Below are positions 1-4,968 of a stretch of DNA of 6,856 nucleotides, one piece after another. How positions within the stretch are numbered: the first letter of the stretch is position 1; each line of letters begins with the position of its first letter. Below the pieces are notes generated by a model. That model was not told where the DNA came from. It did not search any database and saw only the letters and a program-made list of their open reading frames with translations. A program made the translations under genes and the position numbers. Location of the stretch: assembly GCA_002281005.1 (NCBI GenBank), contig NCFD01000064.1, positions 1 through 6,856 of the forward strand, read 5' to 3'. This DNA is from Acidocella sp. 35-58-6 (GTDB lineage: Bacteria > Pseudomonadota > Alphaproteobacteria > Acetobacterales > Acetobacteraceae).

Positions 1-1469
1 CTGAAGCCGAAATGCACGCCCGCAATGCGGTTCGAATCGCTCCGCAGAACGCCCAGGCGCATAATCTGATGGGCCTGGTTCTCACTGAGGCCAACCGGCC
101 GCTGGTGGGGGAATATCACTACCGCAAAGTGCTGGAACTGGCCGGAGCGGACGAGCCCATCACGCTGGCCAATCTGGCCTGGAACCTTAAAAACCAGGGC
201 CGGATTGATGAAGCACGCAGCCTTTATGAAAAATCGATGACATTAAAGCCCGATGTCATCCAGACCGTGCTGGGTTGGGCGCGCATGGAGGAGGCTGACC
301 GGAAATTTGAGGCATCGCTGAAGCTGCTGGACCAGGCGGAGGCCATCGCGCCTGATAATCCCAGTGTGCAGCTCACCCGTGCCACCGTACTTTCGCGCTT
401 AAAACGCACCGACGAAGCCTTGGCGATTTTGCACGAGCCGGCGCCGGCGGAGGGTGCACCGGCGATCAAGCTGGGGCCGGCTGAATTGTCGGAAAAAGGC
501 CGGCTACTGGACCAGTTGGGCCGCTACGATGAAGCATTTGAGGCCTTCGATACCGCAAAAAAACGGGCGGTGGAATTTGGGGCGCGAACCTACTTGGCTG
601 AAGCCGCCACCGACCTCGTCACCCGCCTGAAGAACTTTTTCACTGAGCGCCGGGTCGGCACGTTGCCGGTGGCCGCCGTTCGCCGCGATATGCCGCAACC
701 TATTTTTATTATCGGTTTTCCGCGCTCCGGCACCACGCTGATCGAACAAACCCTCACCGTACATCCGAAAATTTCGGCGGGCGATGAACTGCCCTATATT
801 AACGACATCACCAACATCATGCCGCGCCTGCTGGCCAGCCCGCTCTCCTACCCGGAAGCGCTGGTGGAGTTATGGATGGGCGACCAGCGCGACGGCTTGA
901 ACGAGTTGCGCGATTATTACCTCAACCGCGCCGCCAAAAGCGGTATCTTCCGCGAGGGGGCGGATTTCTTCACCGACAAGATGCCGCTGAATGAAACCCA
1001 TCTCGGCCTCATCTCGTTATTGTTCCCGCAATCGCCGATCATCCATGTCATCCGCCATCCGCTGGATGTTTTGCTTTCGGTTTATTCGAACCATCTCACC
1101 CATGGGTTTTTCTGCGCCGCCCAGATGGATACCATCGCCGGGCATTTCACGTTGATCGCGGATTTACTCGAGCATTACAAAGCCAATTTGAAAATGCGGT
1201 ATCTGCCGGTGCGTTATGAGGACATGGTGGTGGACCAGGAAGCCAATGTTCGTAGAATTCTCGAATTCATTGGCGTGCCCTTTGATGCCAAATGCCTGAG
1301 CTTCGAGAAAAACACTCGTTACGCCCGCACCGCCAGCTACGCCCAGGTGACCGAGAAGCTCTATGACCGTTCGCGCTACCGCTATCGCCCCTACTTGAAG
1401 CACCTGGAACCAGTGCTGGAGCGGTTACAGCCGGTGATAAAGCGGCTCGGCTACCAAATTGAACCATGA
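1..1469 (+). CDS. TPR-repeat sulfotransferase family protein (5' partial)
   Basis: The N-terminal ~200 visible residues are tandem tetratricopeptide repeats, a helical protein-binding scaffold (numbering from the Met at base 12; for example residues 51-80 with NQGRIDEA, and 157-186 with LGRYDEA). A PAPS-dependent sulfotransferase domain follows, from about residue 228 to 470. The 5'-phosphosulfate-binding loop is IIGFPRSGTT (233-242). The 3'-phosphate-binding motif is RHPLDVLLS (348-356), with the conserved Arg and Ser. RYEDMVVD and the ILEFIGVPFD segment are typical of the family. The reading frame is open back to base 1 and encodes EAE before the first Met, which fits the end of a TPR helix, so the real start lies upstream. 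The family would transfer sulfate from PAPS to a hydroxyl or amine; the acceptor cannot be told from the sequence. The DUF3429 gene follows after 37 bases on the same strand and may be co-transcribed. The family call is secure, the substrate unknown. Confidence 0.9.
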   Translation, partial: EAEMHARNAVRIAPQNAQAHNLMGLVLTEANRPLVGEYHYRKVLELAGADEPITLANLAWNLKNQGRIDEARSLYEKSMTLKPDVIQTVLGWARMEEADRKFEASLKLLDQAEAIAPDNPSVQLTRATVLSRLKRTDEALAILHEPAPAEGAPAIKLGPAELSEKGRLLDQLGRYDEAFEAFDTAKKRAVEFGARTYLAEAATDLVTRLKNFFTERRVGTLPVAAVRRDMPQPIFIIGFPRSGTTLIEQTLTVHPKISAGDELPYINDITNIMPRLLASPLSYPEALVELWMGDQRDGLNELRDYYLNRAAKSGIFREGADFFTDKMPLNETHLGLISLLFPQSPIIHVIRHPLDVLLSVYSNHLTHGFFCAAQMDTIAGHFTLIADLLEHYKANLKMRYLPVRYEDMVVDQEANVRRILEFIGVPFDAKCLSFEKNTRYARTASYAQVTEKLYDRSRYRYRPYLKHLEPVLERLQPVIKRLGYQIEP

Positions 1470-1493
1470 ACCCCCATCTATAAAAAAAACATC

Positions 1494-1499
1494 AGAGGA
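1494..1499 (+). promoter_or_regulatory. Ribosome binding site of the DUF3429 gene
   Basis: AGAGGA lies 7 bases before the ATG at 1507. It decides the start in favour of this ATG over the in-frame TTG at 1459, which has no such site and sits inside the upstream gene. Confidence 0.65.
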
Positions 1500-1506
1500 C
1501 ACCGCG

Positions 1507-2010
1507 ATGCGCCAGCCCTTCACAATCGCCATTTTGCTCACCGTGGCAGGTTTGATTCCATTTTTAATCACTGGCTTGGTGATTTTATTCGACCCGCTGC
1601 AATCCCCCATCGCCACCCAGGTGCTGGTATCCTACGGCGCGGTGATTTTATCCTTCATCGGTGCGGTGCATTGGGGGTTCGCCCTGCGCGACACCGCGCA
1701 CCCGGTGCAGGGCGTGCCCCTCACCCCGGCAACTCTGGGCGCAGAGCGGCAATTACTTACATTTGGCGTCGTTCCGGCGCTCATCGGCTGGATCGCGCTG
1801 ATCGCTATGATCCATTTCAACGCCCCCGCGTTCGCGCTGTTTTTGTTGCTGGTTGGGTTCTTCATCACCATCGTGGTGGAAACCATCGGCAAGGGCAGGG
1901 GCGTGGTGGCGGGCAACTACCTGGCGCTACGCTGGGCGGTGTCGATCGTGGTGCTGATTATTTTTCTGGTGGTGCTGTTCGCCATATTGTCAGGTATGCG
2001 CGTCGGCTAA
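1507..2010 (+). CDS. DUF3429 family integral membrane protein
   Basis: This is a 167-residue, very hydrophobic protein with about five predicted membrane helices (near residues 6-28, 38-60, 82-102, 107-126 and 142-162). The segment IPFL (17-20) and the stretch SYGAVILSFIGAVHWGFAL (42-60), with its His-Trp pair, are the signature I associate with DUF3429, a family of small inner-membrane proteins of unknown function common in proteobacteria. There is no cleavable signal peptide and no recognisable catalytic motif. The ATG at 1507 is chosen for its AGAGGA site and because helix 1 then starts at once. The gene probably shares a transcript with the sulfotransferase, since no promoter or terminator is visible in the 37-base gap. 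Its TAA overlaps the stop of the convergent copper-chaperone gene by four bases. A role in copper handling is not supported. Confidence 0.8.
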   Translation: MRQPFTIAILLTVAGLIPFLITGLVILFDPLQSPIATQVLVSYGAVILSFIGAVHWGFALRDTAHPVQGVPLTPATLGAERQLLTFGVVPALIGWIALIAMIHFNAPAFALFLLLVGFFITIVVETIGKGRGVVAGNYLALRWAVSIVVLIIFLVVLFAILSGMRVG

Positions 2011-2222
2011 GCCACTGTTGTCACGTCGTATCCCGCGCCTTCAATCGCCGCCTTGATGTCGGGCGTGGCCACCGCACTGCTCACCACCACGCGCTTGGTG
2101 GTCAGGTTGGCGTCCACCGTTGCGGCGGGGTCTAGTTTAGAAACTGCGCGCTTAATTGAGGCGACGCAGCCCTCACAATCCATATCGGGGATGTCAAACT
2201 GGTGCGGGGGGATTTGGGTCAT
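2007..2222 (-). CDS. copZ: CopZ-like heavy-metal-associated (HMA) copper chaperone
   Basis: This 71-residue protein is a single HMA (ferredoxin-like, beta-alpha-beta-beta-alpha-beta) domain. The metal site is MDCEGC (residues 14-19), a CxxC pair at Cys16 and Cys19 that would bind Cu(I). The domain ends with the usual IEGAGYDV segment. Proteins of this size next to a copper ATPase act as cytoplasmic copper carriers that pass Cu(I) to the pump or the regulator. The start at 2222 is supported by AAGGAG six bases upstream and by the domain beginning straight after it. A longer open frame runs back to 2480 but crosses the promoter region and copA. The gene diverges from copA and has its own CueR-type promoter. 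Its stop overlaps that of the DUF3429 gene. A different soft metal is possible, but the CueR-type regulator next door argues for copper. Confidence 0.88.
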   Translation of the reverse strand: MTQIPPHQFDIPDMDCEGCVASIKRAVSKLDPAATVDANLTTKRVVVSSAVATPDIKAAIEGAGYDVTTVA

Positions 2223-2228
2223 GATGGT

Positions 2229-2234
2229 CTCCTT
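2229..2234 (-). promoter_or_regulatory. Ribosome binding site of copZ
   Basis: The minus strand reads AAGGAG here, six bases before the ATG at 2222. This is the strongest Shine-Dalgarno site in the window and fixes the copZ start. copA, transcribed the other way, has no comparable site. Confidence 0.8.
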
Positions 2235-2244
2235 GATTATCGCC

Positions 2245-2275
2245 TTGATAAGGGTTGTCTGTGGGGGAAGGTCAA
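2245..2275 (-). promoter_or_regulatory. CueR-type promoter of copZ (19-bp spacer)
   Basis: On the minus strand, TTGACC (2275-2270) is followed by a 19-bp spacer and TATCAA (2250-2245). A spacer longer than the usual 17 bp is the hallmark of MerR-family promoters, where the activator untwists DNA to bring the boxes into register. The half-site ACCTTCC (2272-2266) matches the CueR consensus, but the second half-site position (2258-2252) reads ACAACCC, a poor match to GGAAGGT. Transcription would start near 2238, leaving a short leader that includes the copZ ribosome binding site. Activation by the CueR homologue encoded at 4407-4844 is inferred. Confidence 0.7.
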
Positions 2276-2290
2276 GCGCTTGACCTTCCC
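2265..2290. repeat. Perfect 26-bp palindrome joining the copZ and copA promoters
   Basis: Each arm reads GGGAAGGTCAAGC and the second half is its exact reverse complement, with no loop (centre between 2277 and 2278). Read outward in either direction it yields TTGACC followed by TTCCC, so it supplies the -35 box and the inner CueR half-site of both divergent promoters. It could form a cruciform, but its simplest reading is two back-to-back copies of the same promoter element. Confidence 0.95.
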
Positions 2291-2311
2291 ACGATGGGAA
2301 CCCCATATCAT
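2280..2311 (+). promoter_or_regulatory. CueR-type promoter and operator of copA-cueR
   Basis: TTGACC (2280-2285) is followed by TATCAT (2306-2311) at a 20-bp spacing, or ATATCA (2305-2310) at 19 bp. Between them is the dyad TTCCCA-CGA-TGGGAA (2286-2300). Aligned to the CueR consensus ACCTTCC-N7-GGAAGGT, the left half-site (2283-2289) is perfect and the right one (2297-2303) reads GGAACCC. This layout closely resembles known CueR-controlled copA promoters. Transcription should begin about 2317-2319, on or next to the copA start codon. The promoter would drive both copA and the overlapping cueR. Confidence 0.8.
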
Positions 2312-2316
2312 GCTCC

Positions 2317-4410
2317 ATGGACCAGATCACCGCGCCGCAGACATTCGACCTCGCCATCGGAGGCATGACCTGTGCAAGTTGCGTTCTGCGGGTTGAAAAA
2401 TCATTGAGTAAGGTACCTGGTGTGAGCTCGGTGGCGGTAAACCTCGGCACCGAGACGGCGCATCTGGAGGCCAGTGCCACGACCGAGCTGTCAGCCTTGA
2501 TCGCGGCGGTGGAAAAGGTCGGCTATACGGCCACCACCCGCGCCGCCGCCCGTCCGCAAACGGGCCACCGGGAACTCTATGAGCTCATCGCCGCTGCGGT
2601 TCTGTCGGCTCCATTATTGTTGGGAATGCTGTTGCACCTGCCGGGCTGGGTGGAATTTGCCCTGGCCACGCCGGTGCAGTTCTGGCTGGGCGCGCGGTTT
2701 TATGGGGCTGGATTTAAGGCCGCGCGGGCTGGGTCTGGCAACATGGATTTGCTTGTCGCCCTGGGCACCTCAGCCGCGTATTTTCTCTCCGCCTATGATT
2801 TTATCATCGGCGCCGGGCCGCTGTATTTTGAATCATCGGCGGTGGTCATCACCCTCATCAGGCTTGGTAAATATCTTGAAGGCCGCGCCAAGCGCGACGC
2901 TGCCAAAGCCGTTTCCAGCTTAACCAAACTGCGGCCCAGCATGGCGCATATTCTCGGCAAGCAAGATGTACCGCTGGCGGCAGTGCAGTGCGGTGATGTA
3001 CTGGAATTGCGCCCGGGCGAGCGTGTGCCGGTGGACGGTATCATCCTTGAGGGCATGGGAAGTTTCGATGAAAGCCACATCACTGGCGAGAGCTTACCGG
3101 TGGTCCACGCCGCCGGGACCACTGTGCTGGCCGGGGCGATGAACCTCGATGCCGTGCTGCCGATGCGTGTGACCTCGCGGCCTGGCGAGACGTTGCTGGA
3201 CCGGATGGCCCGGCTGATCGACGCCGCGCAATCCTCGAAACCCAAAGTCCAACGCCTGGCTGACCAGATTGCAGCGGTGTTTGTGCCAATCGTGCTGGTG
3301 ATCGCGCTGATCACTTTTGGCGGCTGGTTGCTGGCCGGGGCGAGCACCGCAACGGCCATCATCAACGCGGTCTCAGTGATGGTGATTGCCTGCCCCTGCG
3401 CGCTTGGCCTCGCCACTCCCGCCGCCATTCTCGCCGGCACCGGCGTCGCGGCCCGCTATGGGATTCTCATTCGGAATGCCGATGCGTTGGAGCATGCCGC
3501 CAAGGTGAATTTTGTGGTGTTCGATAAAACCGGCACCCTTACTGAAGGCAAGCCAAAACTCATCGGCAGACAGAGTTTTTGCGCAAAAAACGACGCAGAA
3601 CTATCTGAAATTACAGCATCATTGGCCGCCGCCGACACGCACCCGCTATCTGCTGCCTTGCGCCATGCTCATGTCAAACCCGCCGAATCCGTCCGCGCCT
3701 TGCCGGGTCGAGGTGTGGAAGGGGTGGTGGACGGCGTGCGCTATATTCTGGGGTCCCAGCGTTTGATCGAGGATGCCGGTGGCACCATCCCGGCGTCCAC
3801 GCTGCCAGCCACTGCCACCATTTCCTACCTCGCCTTTGCAAATGGGCAGGTGCTGGCCGGTTTCGCCTTTGCCGACACCGTGCGCGCCGGCGCCAAAGCC
3901 GCCATCACGCGGCTCAGCAGTCTGGGTTGCAAGGTCATGCTGCTCTCAGGTGATCGTGGCGCCGCCGCTTCCGCCATCGGGGCGGAACTGGGTATCAGCG
4001 AGATCATCGCCGAAGCCTCGCCTGAGCAAAAACTCGCCGCTATCGACGCCAAACGGGCCGCTGGCTTGGTGGTGGCGATGGTGGGGGATGGCGTGAACGA
4101 TGCCCCCGCTTTGGCCGAAGCCGATGTCGGCATCGCCATCGGCACAGGCGCCGATGTTGCGCTGGAAACCGCCGACTTCGCCCTGTTGCGGCCAGAGCCA
4201 ATGCTGGTGGCCGATGCGCTGCATCTGTCCCGCAAAATCTGGTCCACCCTGCGGCAAGGCTTATTCTGGGCGATGATCTATAATCTGGTCGGCATTCCGC
4301 TAGCGGCGTTCGGCGTTCTCTCGCCGATGGTGGCCGGGGCGGCAATGGCGGCATCGTCGGTCTGCGTGCTCGGCAATGCCTTGCGATTAACCCGTTGGAG
4401 GCCAGCATGA
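2317..4410 (+). CDS. copA: P1B-1 type Cu(I)-exporting ATPase CopA
   Basis: This 697-residue inner-membrane pump uses ATP to export Cu(I) from the cytoplasm. In order: one N-terminal HMA domain with GMTCASC (Cys19, Cys22); four membrane helices (about 88-185); the actuator domain with TGES (256-259); helices 5-6 with the metal-site CPC (359-361); the phosphorylation site DKTGT (Asp403); the nucleotide-binding domain with the P1B-specific HP pair (442-443); GDGVND (590-595); and two last helices carrying YN (655-656) and MAASS (677-681). The CPC, YN and MxxSS residues together define Cu(I)-selective P1B-1 pumps. Length and domains are complete. The ATG at 2317 has no good Shine-Dalgarno site, but a start at Met17 would cut off the first HMA strand. 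The stop overlaps the cueR start. Copper (possibly also silver) is the expected substrate. Confidence 0.96.
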   Translation: MDQITAPQTFDLAIGGMTCASCVLRVEKSLSKVPGVSSVAVNLGTETAHLEASATTELSALIAAVEKVGYTATTRAAARPQTGHRELYELIAAAVLSAPLLLGMLLHLPGWVEFALATPVQFWLGARFYGAGFKAARAGSGNMDLLVALGTSAAYFLSAYDFIIGAGPLYFESSAVVITLIRLGKYLEGRAKRDAAKAVSSLTKLRPSMAHILGKQDVPLAAVQCGDVLELRPGERVPVDGIILEGMGSFDESHITGESLPVVHAAGTTVLAGAMNLDAVLPMRVTSRPGETLLDRMARLIDAAQSSKPKVQRLADQIAAVFVPIVLVIALITFGGWLLAGASTATAIINAVSVMVIACPCALGLATPAAILAGTGVAARYGILIRNADALEHAAKVNFVVFDKTGTLTEGKPKLIGRQSFCAKNDAELSEITASLAAADTHPLSAALRHAHVKPAESVRALPGRGVEGVVDGVRYILGSQRLIEDAGGTIPASTLPATATISYLAFANGQVLAGFAFADTVRAGAKAAITRLSSLGCKVMLLSGDRGAAASAIGAELGISEIIAEASPEQKLAAIDAKRAAGLVVAMVGDGVNDAPALAEADVGIAIGTGADVALETADFALLRPEPMLVADALHLSRKIWSTLRQGLFWAMIYNLVGIPLAAFGVLSPMVAGAAMAASSVCVLGNALRLTRWRPA
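4396..4401 (+). promoter_or_regulatory. Ribosome binding site of cueR inside the copA end
   Basis: GGAGG (4397-4401, within TGGAGG) lies five bases before the ATG at 4407, in the last codons of copA. Together with the ATGA overlap it suggests cueR is translated by coupling to copA. Confidence 0.65.
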
Positions 4411-4844
4411 GCGAGCTTGTGACCATCCGTGATGCGTCGATGTCCACCGGCGTCTCGGCCAAGATGATCCGTCATTATGAGAGTATCGGTCTGATCAGCG
4501 CCCCAGCCCGCACTGAAAACCGCTATCGGCATTACAGTCAGCGCGATATTCATGAATTAGGATTTATCCGGAAGGCCCGTGACTTGGGGTTTCCGATCGA
4601 GGATATCCGCCATTTGCTGGCTTTGTGGCGGGACCGCTCGCGCAGTTCGGCAGAGGTGAAGGCGATTGCACTGCGCCATATCGCGGCATTGGATGAAAAA
4701 GCCGCCGCCCTGCAGGCGATGAGTGCGACGTTAAAGCATCTGGCTTCAAATTGTCATGGTGATAACCGGCCGGATTGCCCGATTATCGACGCTCTAGAGC
4801 GCGATTTCACCGAAACTCACCCGGCTTTCGAGCGTCTGGGTTGA
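4407..4844 (+). CDS. cueR: CueR/HmrR-type copper-responsive MerR-family activator
   Basis: This 145-residue MerR-family regulator has an N-terminal winged helix-turn-helix (about residues 4-70, with AKMIRHYESIGLI and NRYRHYSQRDI), a long dimerisation helix, and a C-terminal metal loop NCHGDNRPDCPI. Cys116 and Cys124 are separated by seven residues, as in the Cu(I) site of E. coli CueR (Cys112/Cys120). Ser81, in SAEVK, occupies the position that is Ser in the monovalent-metal sensors (Cu, Ag, Au) and Cys in the divalent-metal ones. The protein should therefore sense Cu(I) in the cytoplasm and activate the copA and copZ promoters. The ATG at 4407 overlaps the copA TGA (ATGA), so the gene is last in the copA transcript and should rise with it. 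No separate cueR promoter is visible. An upstream in-frame TTG at 4395 is rejected in favour of the ATG. Confidence 0.93.
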   Translation: MSELVTIRDASMSTGVSAKMIRHYESIGLISAPARTENRYRHYSQRDIHELGFIRKARDLGFPIEDIRHLLALWRDRSRSSAEVKAIALRHIAALDEKAAALQAMSATLKHLASNCHGDNRPDCPIIDALERDFTETHPAFERLG

Positions 4845-4866
4845 GCTTGACGGTGGCCTGTATTTC

Positions 4867-4895
4867 TTGACTTTTCTGTAATTTTTCCCGATACG
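4867..4895 (+). promoter_or_regulatory. Possible sigma-70-type promoter of the helicase gene
   Basis: TTGACT (4867-4872) is followed after 17 bases by GATACG (4890-4895). The -35 box is good (5 of 6) but the -10 is weak (3 of 6), so this is tentative. It would give a leader of about 65 bases before the helicase start. No convincing terminator for the copA-cueR transcript is visible between 4845 and 4866. Confidence 0.3.
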
Positions 4896-4935
4896 GCAGT
4901 TGCTAATGCGCTCTTGCGCCCCCGTATGCATCGCG

Positions 4936-4966
4936 CGTACGTCATTCCTTTACGAACGGGTTTTTT
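4936..4966 (+). other. Small imperfect hairpin plus T-run in the helicase leader
   Basis: CGTACGT (4936-4942) can pair with ACGAACG (4952-4958) apart from one internal A-A mismatch, with a nine-base loop. GG and a run of six T (4961-4966) follow, just three bases from the start codon. The stem is too short for a confident terminator. It could be a weak attenuator or a translation-control structure, or chance. Confidence 0.25.
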
Positions 4967-4968
4967 GA

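Noticed and set aside
1482..1489. Run of eight A, possible minus-strand terminator tail or promoter element
   Set aside because: No stem precedes it on the minus strand and no minus-strand gene ends there; no paired -35 box for a plus-strand promoter.
1459..1506. TTG start for the DUF3429 gene, adding 16 residues
   Set aside because: It lies inside the sulfotransferase gene, lacks a ribosome site and adds a polar stretch not expected before helix 1; ATG at 1507 has AGAGGA at good spacing.
2005..2013. GGC-TAA-GCC inverted repeat at the convergent gene ends as a terminator
   Set aside because: Only three base pairs and no T-run on either strand.
1671..2135. Plus-strand open frame of 154 residues
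   Set aside because: It overlaps the DUF3429 gene in another frame and has a composition (Arg, His, Gly rich) typical of an out-of-frame reading in GC-rich DNA.
2310..2396. ATG at 2310 as a short leader peptide before copA
   Set aside because: It is within or directly after the -10 box, so it should lie upstream of the transcript start, and it has no ribosome site.
2223..2480. N-terminal extension of the minus-strand HMA protein
   Set aside because: It would cross the promoter palindrome and part of copA; the ATG at 2222 has a strong ribosome site and the domain starts there.
2793..3440. Minus-strand open frame of 215 residues inside copA
   Set aside because: Fully antisense to conserved CopA domains, Ser/Ala/Arg-rich, no recognisable motif.
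4901..4940. Short GC-rich self-complementary stretches (GCGC-TCTT-GCGC and ATGCAT) as a terminator or operator
   Set aside because: Stems of about four base pairs with no T-run directly after; expected by chance in GC-rich DNA.
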